From Burkholderiales bacterium (lineage in GTDB: Bacteria > Pseudomonadota > Gammaproteobacteria > Burkholderiales > Burkholderiaceae_C): DNA of 11,099 nt. Location of the stretch: positions 1-11,099 of the forward strand of contig CANFYD010000073.1 in the NCBI GenBank assembly GCA_947450745.1, in the 5' to 3' direction. Both the position numbers and the translations under genes were made by a program. Below the pieces are notes generated by a model, which saw only the letters and a program-made list of their open reading frames with translations, was not told where the DNA came from and did no database searches. Below, piece by piece: positions 1 to 7,174 of this stretch. Position 1 is the first letter of the stretch; every line of letters begins with the position of its first letter.

Positions 1-2901
1 AGTGGCTATTTTTCCGACGCGGCCGGTTTACCCAACCCGCTGGCAGCTGGCGACTTGCTGTCGGTGCTGCCAGGCGGCAGCAAATACCTGAACGTCAATT
101 TCAGCAATCTGGGCACGGTCAGACAAAGCGACAACCTTTATTTATTCGGCTACAGTGCCACTCAAAGCAGCGGCACCTGGGAGCTGTTGGCCGACATCGG
201 CCTGGGCAATGGCGGTTACTCGAACACCTTCGCCAACAGCGGGACCTTGCGCAAGAGCGGCGGCAGCGGGGTCAGCGTGATCAACGGCATCGGTTTCACC
301 AACAGCGGCTTGATCGATGTGCAGACCGGCTCGATCGACTTTGCCAGTGGCCTCACCACTTTTAACGTCGGCACGCAATTCATCGGAGCCGGGCGAGCCG
401 TGGTCTCGAACCACGCCAGCTTCAACGGTGCCTTCAGCGCGAGCAACCTTGAGTTGCGCAGCGGCACCTTCTCCGGCGGAGCTGCCGAGATCACCGGCAG
501 CGTCGACTGGACCGGCGGCAGCTTGGCCGGCAGTTGGACGGTGGCGTCCGGGCAAACGCTGAACATCCAGTCGGGCAGCAGCAAGTTCATGGCGGCCGCG
601 CTCACCAATGCAGGTCAGATACGGGCCAAAGACGAGCTCTACTTGTTCGGTTACAGCACTTTGACAAACACCGGCCTGTACGACCTGCAAGGCGATGTCG
701 GCCTGAGCAACGGTGGCTACAGCAACGCCTTCATCAACAGCGGCACTTTCCGCAAAAGCGCAGGTGCCGGCAACTCGGTGATCGGCAACGGCACCAGCTT
801 CACCAACAGCGGCCTGATCGCTGTGCAGGTCGGCACCTTGACTTTTGCCGGTGGCGACGCGAACTTTTTGGCAGGCACGCAATTCACCGGCGCTGGCGAA
901 GTGCAGATCACCAATAACGCAGCCTTCGCGGGTGCCATCGCGACAACCGGTCGCCTGAGTCTGGTCAACGGCAGCTTCAGCGGCAATGCGGTGGTTCTGA
1001 ACGGTGATGCTGCTTGGAGCGGCGGCACGCTGACGGGCAACTGGTCGCTGGCAGCAGGCCGCACCCTGGCCATTCAGGCCGGCAACACCAAATACATGGC
1101 CGCCGCCATGACCAACGCCGGCACCCTGGCCGCCGCAGACGACCTCTATCTGTTCGGCTACAACACGCTGACAAACGAGGGGCTGTACCAACTGCAAGGC
1201 GATGTCGGCATTTACAACGGCGGCTACAGCAACAACTTCATCAACAACGGCAGCTTGCGCAAGAGCGCCGGCAACGGCGTCTCGAGCATCGGTGCCGGCA
1301 CGGCTTTTGACAATCGCGGCGTCATCGACGTGCTGTCCGGCACGATCGACTTCGCGGGCGGCGACGCCACCTTCAGAGACGGCAGCCGCTTTGCGGGCAG
1401 CGGGCAGGTGCGGGTCTCGAACAGCGCCCGCTTCATCGGCACACAGCGCACCGCCGGTAACCTGACGCTGTCCGGTGGCAACTTCTTCGGGGGCGACGGC
1501 AACCCCGACTCTGTGGCCCTGCTCGACGGTGACGTCCGCTGGACAGGCGGGCAGTTGTCCGGCAACTGGAGCGTGGCGGCAGGACGCACGCTGGACATTG
1601 CCGCAGGCAGCGTCAAAACCATGGGTGCCGCGCTGCTCAACAACGGCCGCATCCGCGCCACCGATGAGCTGTTTATGTTCGGCTACAACACGCTGACCAA
1701 CAACGAGCTGTACGAAATGCAGGGCGATGTCGGCATCTCCAACGGCGGCTACAACAACCAATTCATCAACAACGGCAGCTTCCGCAAGAGCGCGGGCAAC
1801 GGTGTCTCGACCGTCGGCAGCGGCACCGGGTTCCAGAACAACGGCCTGGTTGAAGCGCAGACCGGCATCTTGGCCTTCACCGGTGGCGACGCCAGCTTCA
1901 ACAACGGCTCACGCTTCAAGGGCCCGGGCCAGATCGTCATCAACAACGGCGCGCAGTTTCACGGCAGCTTCACGACCGACGGCCCGCTGACGCTCACCAG
2001 CGGCAACTTCACCGGCTACGCCGCACGCATCGACGGTGATGTGAACTGGTCTGGCGGCGCGCTGCAAGGCGAATGGACGCTGGCGGCTGGCCGAACGATG
2101 AAGCTGCTGGCGGGCTCGCAGAAAACGCTGCAAACCAGCCTGACCAACGACGGCCGCTTGCACTTGAGCGACAACGTCTACTTGTTCGGCTACACCACGC
2201 TGAGCAACAACGGCGTGATCGAGCTCGCTGGCGACTTCGGCCTGCTCAATGGCGGCTACTCGAACGTGCTGCTCAACAACGGCCTGCTGGTCAAAAGCAG
2301 CGGCAGCGGCAGCAGTTCGTTGGCGGACAACGCGCTCGCGAACCAGGGCGTGATCGACGTGCAGACCGGCACGCTGGTGTTGCCCGGCAACTTCACCAAT
2401 GAAGGCAAGCTGACCGGCTTGGCCACCTTTGCCGCAGCCGGCACGCTGACCAACGCGGGTCACGTCGACCCCGGTGCGGCGGCGGGCCGGCTGACGATCA
2501 ATGCCAACTTCGCACAAATCGCGGCCGGTGTGCTCGACATCGATCTGGGCACGCTGGGCCACAGCGACCAGTTGCTGGTCACCGGCACGGCGTCGCTGAG
2601 TGGCACGCTGGCCTTGCACTGTTTGGCGGCGTGCAGCTTTGCCATCGGCGACCGCTTGCTGATCCTCGACTCCAACGGTCTGCTGAACGGCAGCTTCAGT
2701 GGCGACCCCACGTTGAGCGGCTTTGCCACTGGCAAGTTCGCGCTCGACTACGACAGGCCAAACGGTGACGTGTGGCTGCGCGTGACCGACACCGTGACCG
2801 CCGTGCCCGAGCCCGCCAGTTACGCGCTGCTGCTGGGCGGCTTGGTGGCCCTGCTCGCCAAAACTCGCCGCCGGACGGCCCCGCCGCGCCAGCAGACCTG
2901 A
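1..2901 (+). CDS. Large tandem-repeat PEP-CTERM surface protein, 5'-truncated by window edge
   Basis: The frame is open from base 1, so this is the C-terminal 966 residues of a longer protein; the first in-window TTG at 55 is not a credible start. Most of it consists of Gly/Asn/Ser-rich repeats of about 168 residues opening with LYLFGY. Four are complete, a fifth is partial, and the tail of an earlier one lies at 1-135. Short alternating hydrophobic and polar stretches such as FTNSGLIDVQ suggest a parallel beta-helix. After the repeats comes a segment with GVLDIDLG and DQLLVTGTASLSGTLAL, typical of the end of secreted beta-helical adhesins. The C-terminus (2803-2898) is VPEPASYALLLGGLVALLAK then RRR: a PEP motif, one transmembrane helix and a basic cluster, which is the PEP-CTERM signal processed by exosortase. 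The protein is inferred to be exported and linked to exopolysaccharide or biofilm. The true start, signal peptide and exact role cannot be seen. Confidence 0.88.
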   Translation, partial: SGYFSDAAGLPNPLAAGDLLSVLPGGSKYLNVNFSNLGTVRQSDNLYLFGYSATQSSGTWELLADIGLGNGGYSNTFANSGTLRKSGGSGVSVINGIGFTNSGLIDVQTGSIDFASGLTTFNVGTQFIGAGRAVVSNHASFNGAFSASNLELRSGTFSGGAAEITGSVDWTGGSLAGSWTVASGQTLNIQSGSSKFMAAALTNAGQIRAKDELYLFGYSTLTNTGLYDLQGDVGLSNGGYSNAFINSGTFRKSAGAGNSVIGNGTSFTNSGLIAVQVGTLTFAGGDANFLAGTQFTGAGEVQITNNAAFAGAIATTGRLSLVNGSFSGNAVVLNGDAAWSGGTLTGNWSLAAGRTLAIQAGNTKYMAAAMTNAGTLAAADDLYLFGYNTLTNEGLYQLQGDVGIYNGGYSNNFINNGSLRKSAGNGVSSIGAGTAFDNRGVIDVLSGTIDFAGGDATFRDGSRFAGSGQVRVSNSARFIGTQRTAGNLTLSGGNFFGGDGNPDSVALLDGDVRWTGGQLSGNWSVAAGRTLDIAAGSVKTMGAALLNNGRIRATDELFMFGYNTLTNNELYEMQGDVGISNGGYNNQFINNGSFRKSAGNGVSTVGSGTGFQNNGLVEAQTGILAFTGGDASFNNGSRFKGPGQIVINNGAQFHGSFTTDGPLTLTSGNFTGYAARIDGDVNWSGGALQGEWTLAAGRTMKLLAGSQKTLQTSLTNDGRLHLSDNVYLFGYTTLSNNGVIELAGDFGLLNGGYSNVLLNNGLLVKSSGSGSSSLADNALANQGVIDVQTGTLVLPGNFTNEGKLTGLATFAAAGTLTNAGHVDPGAAAGRLTINANFAQIAAGVLDIDLGTLGHSDQLLVTGTASLSGTLALHCLAACSFAIGDRLLILDSNGLLNGSFSGDPTLSGFATGKFALDYDRPNGDVWLRVTDTVTAVPEPASYALLLGGLVALLAKTRRRTAPPRQQT
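136..2400 (+). repeat. Tandem coding repeats of 501-525 bp
   Basis: In-frame repeat units start at the LYLFGY-like codons at 136, 637, 1144, 1669 and 2176, giving unit lengths of 501, 507, 525 and 507 bp. The fifth unit degenerates near 2400. Recurrent blocks are LxLFGYxTLTNxGLY, QGDVGxxNGGYSN, FINNGSxRKSAGNG and AAGRTLxIxAG. Units 3 and 4 are also close at DNA level: about 90% identical by eye over 89 bases (1201-1289 against 1726-1814), which suggests fairly recent duplication or gene conversion. Unit 3 carries an insertion near GGDGNPDS. Confidence 0.9.
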
Positions 2902-3338
2902 GCACGGTAGCTGCAGCCGACTGAAGAGCGCCCTGACCTGCTGCTTCGCATCAGGCCCTGCGATTTGTAGGGCGGATCGAGACCCAGTACCGTTCGCTTA
3001 GCCAAAAAAACGTTCGTACTGAGCCTGTCGAAGGAGAGCCGGTCGAAGGACCCGAGCATCCTGAGCTTGTCGAAGGAGATCCGGTCGAAGGACATCCCCG
3101 CTTCCGACAACCCTTCGACAAGCTCAGGGCGAACGGGCTTTATCCGAACAGTATTGGGTCGTGACCCGCGTGCAGCACGCTGTGGCGCTCGTGTTGAGCC
3201 TGACGCCGCTGAAATCGGCTAAATCTGCTTTTTTGAGGGCTCAGTGTTGGCCCGTTCCTCAGGGTAAGTCTCAGTGAAGTCCTTCGGCGGCACCCCCTAG
3301 GATGAGGCGAAGGCTAAAACAAGCCGTTGGAGACAAAA
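2902..3338. other. Gene-free spacer after PEP-CTERM gene
   Basis: This 437-base spacer holds the interspersed repeat at 2966-3199 and no supportable gene. Between the repeat and the next start codon there is a T-run at 3220-3225 preceded only by a weak 4-bp GCCG/CGGC stem, which is not convincing as a terminator. A CCTAGG palindrome lies at 3295-3300, about 40 bases before the next gene. No promoter consensus was confidently identified. Confidence 0.5.
2966..3199. repeat. Composite interspersed palindromic repeat (REP/MITE-like)
   Basis: This non-coding block has three modules. The outer arms form an imperfect inverted repeat: the left arm (about 2976-3036) pairs with the right arm (about 3111-3166), both carrying a GACCC-AGTA-CGTTCG-type core. 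Inside is a perfect 17-base inverted pair, CCTGAGCTTGTCGAAGG at 3060-3076 against its complement at 3112-3128. A 32-base direct duplication with 42-base period (3019-3050 and 3061-3092, two mismatches) sits between the arms. Related sequence recurs at 10956-11099. CCTGAGCTTGTCGAAGG-type palindromes are known as dispersed repeats in many proteobacterial genomes. Folded as RNA, the block could also end transcription of the upstream PEP-CTERM gene. Confidence 0.75.
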
Positions 3339-3605
3339 ATGACATTCACCACCTTGGGCGCGTTGGGCGTGATCTCTGCCGCCATTGCTGCCAGCACGAT
3401 GATCACCGGTTGGCTGGACGCCGAGGGCGGCGCGGCCAGCGCCAGTCTGCAAAGCGCAGCACAGCCAGCCTGTTCCGACTTCTCGCTCGTCACTGCGGCC
3501 AGCACTCAGACCGGCGTGTCGCCTGTCGCCATTTGCCAGACCTACTACGCCGCCAGCCTTCAAAATGCCGGTTGGGCTGTGCTGGCCCGTCCTCATTCAC
3601 GCTGA
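3339..3605 (+). CDS. Small hypothetical protein with N-terminal hydrophobic segment
   Basis: The predicted protein has 88 residues. The ATG at 3339 is chosen because GGAGA lies at 3329-3333 with a 5-base spacer; an in-frame ATG at 3327 has no such site. Residues 1-24 are hydrophobic (TLGALGVISAAIAAST) and could be a signal peptide or a single membrane anchor, although no basic residue precedes the core. The remainder is Ala/Ser/Thr-rich with two cysteines (C45 and C66), which could form a disulfide if exported, and ends PHSR. The family is not recognised. It runs convergently into the LysR gene, with 43 bases between the two stop codons. Overlapping frames on both strands are similar in length, so the case rests on the ribosome binding site and the hydrophobic N-terminus. 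Confidence 0.55.
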   Translation: MTFTTLGALGVISAAIAASTMITGWLDAEGGAASASLQSAAQPACSDFSLVTAASTQTGVSPVAICQTYYAASLQNAGWAVLARPHSR

Positions 3606-3621
3606 ATCCAGGCTGAACAGC

Positions 3622-3640
3622 GCGCCGATGCGGGCGGCGC
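3622..3640. terminator. GC-rich hairpin between convergent genes
   Basis: GCGCCG (3622-3627) and CGGCGC (3635-3640) form a perfect 6-bp stem with a 7-base loop. It lies between the stop at 3605 and the LysR stop at 3649, where a shared terminator would be expected. There is no T-run on either side, so it is at best a non-canonical terminator or a pause hairpin. Confidence 0.3.
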
Positions 3641-3648
3641 CGCTACTG

Positions 3649-4629
3649 CTAGGAGTCCTGCGCCGCCACCCCGGCGATCTCGGCGGCCGCGCTCATCAAA
3701 GATTCGTGCAACCAGCGGTGCGCCGGATCGCGCTGATGCCGGGCATGCCAAGCTTGGCTGACCTCGATCTGCGGCAGGGCAAAGGGCAGAACTCTTGTCA
3801 CCAGTTGCGGCATAAAGCCGGTCGCCGGCACAAAGCTGCGCGGCAGCACCGTCAATAAGTCCGACTGATGCACGGTCAGGCCGGCCGTGAAATAGCTGTT
3901 GACGGTGATCATCACCTTGCGTCGCCGACCCAAGCTGGACAGCGCATCGTCGACAAAGCCGCGCGAGCGGCCGGCAAAGCTGACGCGTAGATGTTCGGCC
4001 TCACAGTAAGCCTCCAGCGTCAACGCCGCTGTGCCGGCCAGCGGATGGTCGCGCCGCATCACGCAGATGTATTCGGAGCTGTAGAGCGGTGCCAACCGGA
4101 TCACCCCCGCATCGTCCTCAGCCGCCAGCGCCACCGCCAGGTCCGGGAAAAAACCCACCGCCACGTCGGCTCGGCCTTGCTCCAACAACTCGCGCGGGTC
4201 GCGCGTGGTCAGCGGCACGATGCGCAGGCTGACCCGAGTTTGCTCTTGCTGAAAGCGCTTCACGAGCACCGGCACGAACAGCGCAGCCGTGGCATCCGCC
4301 AAGGCCAGCGTGAAGCTGCGGCCCGCTTCGCGCGGGTCACGCGGATCGAACGGCTGCGGCTCGAAGACCTGCTGCAAATGCCCCAACGCCGCGCGCACCG
4401 TCGGCCACAGCTCTTCGGCATGGGCGGTGGGCAACATGCCGGAACTGGTCGGGATGAACAACTCCTCGTTCATCGCCTCGCGCAAGCGCCGCAAGGCATT
4501 GCTGACCGCCGGTTGGGTGATGGCCAAACGGGCCGCCGCGCGGGTCACGTTGCGCTCTTCCATCACCACGTCGAAGACCCGCAACAGGTTCAGATCCAAG
4601 GTGCGGAAATTGATCGGGCGTGGGTTCAT
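3649..4629 (-). CDS. LysR-family transcriptional regulator
   Basis: The protein has 326 residues, within the usual LysR range. The N-terminal winged helix-turn-helix covers roughly residues 10-70, with the recognition region NVTRAAARLAITQPAVSNAL at 27-46. The rest is a two-lobed substrate-binding-like effector domain from about residue 100. The N-terminal style (FRTLDLNLLRVFDVVMEERN) resembles the NodD/NahR/LinR branch, whose members often sense aromatic or hydrophobic ligands; that assignment is tentative. The ATG at 4629 fits the family start; an ATG at 4637 hits a stop after three codons, and the ribosome binding site is weak. It is divergent from the 82-codon gene at 4779, with a good LysR box at 4660-4680 between them, so autoregulation and control of that gene are the simplest inferences. 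The effector is unknown. Confidence 0.93.
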   Translation of the reverse strand: MNPRPINFRTLDLNLLRVFDVVMEERNVTRAAARLAITQPAVSNALRRLREAMNEELFIPTSSGMLPTAHAEELWPTVRAALGHLQQVFEPQPFDPRDPREAGRSFTLALADATAALFVPVLVKRFQQEQTRVSLRIVPLTTRDPRELLEQGRADVAVGFFPDLAVALAAEDDAGVIRLAPLYSSEYICVMRRDHPLAGTAALTLEAYCEAEHLRVSFAGRSRGFVDDALSSLGRRRKVMITVNSYFTAGLTVHQSDLLTVLPRSFVPATGFMPQLVTRVLPFALPQIEVSQAWHARHQRDPAHRWLHESLMSAAAEIAGVAAQDS

Positions 4630-4659
4630 GGGCTCATGCTAACTGCAAGATATTCGCAA

Positions 4660-4680
4660 GGTATTCGCGCCAGTGATACC
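4660..4680. promoter_or_regulatory. Candidate LysR-type operator GGTAT-N11-ATACC
   Basis: This perfect inverted repeat has 5-bp arms (GGTAT at 4660-4664, ATACC at 4676-4680) separated by exactly 11 bases, the T-N11-A architecture of LysR-family recognition sites. It lies 31-51 bases upstream of the LysR start and 99-119 upstream of the divergent gene. A partial direct repeat (TATTCGC at 4651-4657 and 4662-4668) overlaps it. Confidence 0.6.
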
Positions 4681-4697
4681 GCGATTCAGCATCACAA

Positions 4698-4727
4698 TTG
4701 GCCGGGAGTACGTATTAACCGCAATAT
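4698..4727 (+). promoter_or_regulatory. Weak candidate sigma-70 promoter for the 82-codon gene
   Basis: TTGGCC (4698-4703) and CAATAT (4722-4727), 18 bases apart, match the -35 and -10 consensus at 4/6 and 3/6. If transcription began near 4734, the LysR box would be centred near -64, the usual place for a LysR recognition site at an activated promoter. A poor consensus is normal for activator-dependent promoters, but the match alone is weak. Confidence 0.25.
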
Positions 4728-4778
4728 GCAGGCATGCGAGGCGACTCTGCTTTGCAACACCAGTAAAGGAGTTCGGTC

Positions 4779-5027
4779 ATGTCCAGCTCACACATTCAGC
4801 ACATTCAGCACCAATCCTCAACAACAGCCACCGCGACAGCTTCTGCTCTGGCAGCGCAGTTGAACGCCGGTGCCGCAGCATCTACCCATCACATCAGAAA
4901 CGCGCTGGCCTTCATCAGCGACGTCTGCAACGGCAACGCGATGCGTGACTTGGCGCAAAGCGTCGCCCAGACCAGGCCGCAATTGGCCGCCTCGCTGCGC
5001 CGCGCCTCCCGCAACAACTGGTCCTGA
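4779..5027 (+). CDS. Small hypothetical protein, possible LysR target
   Basis: The predicted protein has 82 residues. The start is well supported: AAAGGAG at 4765-4771 with a 7-base spacer to the ATG at 4779. The N-terminus contains HIQHIQHQ, then a Ser/Thr/Ala-rich stretch, then a region likely to form amphipathic helix (about 38-80: IRNALAFISDVCNGNAMRD, then DLAQSVAQTRPQLAASLRRA). There is no signal peptide or transmembrane segment, so it is probably cytoplasmic. It has a single cysteine. The family is not recognised. It is divergent from the LysR gene with a LysR-type operator in between, and it converges on the ABC ATPase gene with only 33 bases between stops. It could be a small regulatory or accessory protein; no function is assigned. 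Confidence 0.65.
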   Translation: MSSSHIQHIQHQSSTTATATASALAAQLNAGAAASTHHIRNALAFISDVCNGNAMRDLAQSVAQTRPQLAASLRRASRNNWS

Positions 5028-5060
5028 TTCAGCAGCGCGGCCCGGAGACGCGCCATGCAG

Positions 5061-5834
5061 TCAGTGCAGCGCTGACAAGAACTGCTGCAGCTCCGGCGTC
5101 TGCGGGTTGTCGAACAGCGCGTCCGGCGGGCCCATCTCGTGGATGCGGCCGGCATGCATGAAGACGACGCGGTCACTGACCTTGCGGGCAAAGCGCATTT
5201 CGTGCGTGACCATCAGCAAGGTCATGCCCTCGTCGGCCAGTGTCTCGACGACTCGCAACACCTCGCCGACCAACTCCGGGTCCAGCGCTGAAGTGATTTC
5301 GTCGCAGAGAAGAATGCTCGGCTCCATCGCCAGCGCCCGAGCAATCGCCACGCGCTGCTGCTGACCACCCGACAACTGCTCCGGAAAGGCATCGAACTTC
5401 TCGGCCAGCCCAACGCGCTCCAGCAATTGCCGCGCCTGCTGCTCACAGCGCGCCGCGCCGAGTTTCTTCACAAGCCCCGGGGCCAGCATCACATTGCGCC
5501 CCACGCTGAGGTGCGGGAACAAGTTGAAGCTCTGAAAAATCATGCCGACATGTTGGCGCAATTTGCGCATCGCGCGGGCGTCGTGGTGGATCAGCGCTTG
5601 GCCTTGCACCCGCAGCACGCCCTCCTGAAAGTTTTCCAGCCCGTTGATACAGCGCAGTAGCGTGCTTTTGCCCGAGCCGCTCTTGCCGATGATGGCGATC
5701 ACTTCACCGGCAGCCACTTCAAGGTCGATGCCTTTCAACACCTCATGCGTGCCAAAGGACTTTCGCAAGGCACGAATACTGGCAATGCTGGCGGAGCTGG
5801 CAACGGCAGTCGCAGGCGAATCAATGTTGGACAC
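5061..5834 (-). CDS. Polar amino acid ABC importer, ATP-binding subunit
   Basis: The protein has 257 residues and belongs to the GlnQ/HisP class of ATPases, which power uptake through the inner-membrane permease pair. Motifs numbered from the GTG start: Walker A GKSGSGKST (50-58), Q-loop glutamine near 101 in MIFQSFNLFPHLSV, ABC signature LSGGQQQR (154-161), Walker B ILLCDE (174-179) and switch histidine in THE (about 211). The GTG at 5834 is preferred because AGGAG lies 5 bases upstream and it overlaps the preceding permease gene by 14 bases, as in translationally coupled operons. An in-frame ATG at 5861 would add nine residues with no family support. It is the last gene of the operon and no intrinsic terminator is visible after it. 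Confidence 0.93.
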   Translation of the reverse strand: MSNIDSPATAVASSASIASIRALRKSFGTHEVLKGIDLEVAAGEVIAIIGKSGSGKSTLLRCINGLENFQEGVLRVQGQALIHHDARAMRKLRQHVGMIFQSFNLFPHLSVGRNVMLAPGLVKKLGAARCEQQARQLLERVGLAEKFDAFPEQLSGGQQQRVAIARALAMEPSILLCDEITSALDPELVGEVLRVVETLADEGMTLLMVTHEMRFARKVSDRVVFMHAGRIHEMGPPDALFDNPQTPELQQFLSALH

Positions 5835-6471
5835 GCAATCTCCTCTCCAGTGCTCGGGCATACCAGCTCACCGGGAAACACAATATGAAATAGAGCAGGC
5901 CGACGCAGCTGTAGACCAGGAACGGCTTGAAGGTCGCGTTGGTGATCATGGTGCCGGCCTTGGTCAGCTCGATAAAGCCGATCACCGACGCCAGTGCCGT
6001 GCCCTTGATCACCTGCACCAAAAACCCGACCGTCGGCGCAATCGCCAAGCGGCCAGCTTGCGGCAGCACGATGTGGCGCAATTGCTCCCCAAAACTCAGG
6101 GCCAGGCTTTGCGCCGCCTCCCATTGCCCCTTCGGCACAGCGCGCACGCAGCCCTGCCAGATTTCGGTCAGAAAAGCGCTGGTGTAGAGCGTCAACGACA
6201 CCGCCGCCGCCGCCCAGGCCGAGGTTTCAAAGCCGAGCAGCGCCATGCCGAAATAGGCCAGAAACAGCTGCATCAACAGCGGTGTGCCCTGGAACAGCTG
6301 CACATAAATACCGACAAAAGCCTGCGCGCCGGGCCAGCGTGCGGTGCGCGCCACCAGCAAGCCCAAGCCGACCAGGCCGCCGCAGACGAAAGCAATCAGC
6401 GACAGGCACACGGTCCAGCGCGCCGCCAGCAGCAGGTTGCGCAGGATGTCCCACAGCGTGAACTCAACCAT
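5821..6471 (-). CDS. Polar amino acid ABC importer, permease subunit 2
   Basis: This 216-residue inner-membrane protein of the HisQ/HisM/GlnP family has about five hydrophobic segments. The subfamily mark QLFQGTPLLMQLFL lies at about 58-71. The cytoplasmic EAA loop, which docks on the ATPase, is at about 115-140 (KGQWEAAQSLALSFGEQLRH, then IVLPQA). The ATG at 6471 overlaps the end of the upstream permease gene by 8 bases (ATGGTTGA), strongly indicating translational coupling and co-transcription. It should pair with permease 1 to form the heterodimeric channel. Family membership is secure; substrate is not determined by this subunit. Confidence 0.93.
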   Translation of the reverse strand: MVEFTLWDILRNLLLAARWTVCLSLIAFVCGGLVGLGLLVARTARWPGAQAFVGIYVQLFQGTPLLMQLFLAYFGMALLGFETSAWAAAAVSLTLYTSAFLTEIWQGCVRAVPKGQWEAAQSLALSFGEQLRHIVLPQAGRLAIAPTVGFLVQVIKGTALASVIGFIELTKAGTMITNATFKPFLVYSCVGLLYFILCFPVSWYARALERRLRVQH

Positions 6472-7150
6472 GGCGCCGCCCTGCCGAGAAACCGCCGAAC
6501 AAAAACCGCGGCCCGAGCCAGTTCAGCAACGCCCGCACCCCGATGGCCAGCAGCAGATAAATCGCGGTCGCGATGATGAAGGACTCGAAAGCACGGAAAT
6601 TGCGGCTCTGGATCAGATTCGCGGCGTAGCTCAATTCTTCGGTGGAAATTTGTCCGCAAACGGCCGAGCCCAGCATCACGATGACGATCTGACTGGTCAG
6701 CGCGGGCCAGACCTTGCGCAAGGCCGGCGGCAGCAACACATGCACAAAGGTCTGGCCACGGCTCAGCGCCAAGCTCAGGCCCGCCTCGATCTGACCGCGC
6801 GGCGTGGCCGCAATGCCGGCCCGCACGATCTCACCGGCGTAGGCGCCCAGGTTGACCACCATCGCGATGATGGAGGCCAGCTCCGGTGACAACCTCACCC
6901 CGACGGCGGGCAGCCCGAAGAAGATGAAGAACAACTGCACGATGAAGGGCGTGTTGCGGATCAGCTCCACATACACCGCCGCCGCCCAGCCCAGCCAGAC
7001 CGGCCCGTCGGTGCGCGCCCAGGCACAGGCGATACCCAGTGCGACGCCCAGCAGCGCCGCCACCACAGTCAGGCCCAAGGTCCAGGCCACACCGGTCAGC
7101 AGCAGCGGCCACAGCGCCAGCACGGCACCGAAATCAAGTTCAATCAGCAT
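6464..7150 (-). CDS. Polar amino acid ABC importer, permease subunit 1
   Basis: This 228-residue inner-membrane permease has the family signature ELIRNTPFIVQLFFIFFGLP at 62-81 and the EAA loop at about 118-145 (RGQIEAGLSLALSRGQTF, then PPALRKVWPAL). Hydrophobic segments lie around 13-45, 66-84, 90-105, 153-165 and 188-207. Its ATG at 7150 follows the binding-protein stop by 24 bases, and its stop overlaps the start of permease 2. The C-terminal tail GGFSAGRRHG is short and basic. It forms the channel with permease 2. Confidence 0.93.
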   Translation of the reverse strand: MLIELDFGAVLALWPLLLTGVAWTLGLTVVAALLGVALGIACAWARTDGPVWLGWAAAVYVELIRNTPFIVQLFFIFFGLPAVGVRLSPELASIIAMVVNLGAYAGEIVRAGIAATPRGQIEAGLSLALSRGQTFVHVLLPPALRKVWPALTSQIVIVMLGSAVCGQISTEELSYAANLIQSRNFRAFESFIIATAIYLLLAIGVRALLNWLGPRFLFGGFSAGRRHG

Positions 7151-7174
7151 TGGGACGCTTGAGGCGACACGAGG

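Noticed and set aside
142..1761. Long open frame (539 codons) on the minus strand opposite the PEP-CTERM gene
   Set aside because: It mirrors the GC-rich tandem repeats of the plus-strand gene. Its translation is low-complexity Ala/Val/Gly with no domain, while the plus strand has a coherent repeat protein with a sorting signal.
2820..3110. 96-codon minus-strand frame rich in SFDRLSFDKLR
   Set aside because: The peptide is just the translation of the interspersed CTGAGCTTGTCGAAGG palindromes and overlaps the end of the PEP-CTERM gene.
3200..3225. Possible intrinsic terminator with T-run after the PEP-CTERM gene
   Set aside because: The stem is only four base pairs and the T-run is separated from it by several bases. 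The upstream inverted repeat is the better candidate for any termination.
3991..4863. Plus-strand frame of 290 codons across the LysR gene and intergenic region
   Set aside because: It is antisense to a well-conserved LysR protein and crosses the LysR operator. Its translation is Gln/Arg/His-rich without domain features.
5835..5861. ATG start at 5861 for the ABC ATPase
   Set aside because: The GTG at 5834 has AGGAG at proper spacing and the short overlap typical of this operon. The nine extra residues have no family support.
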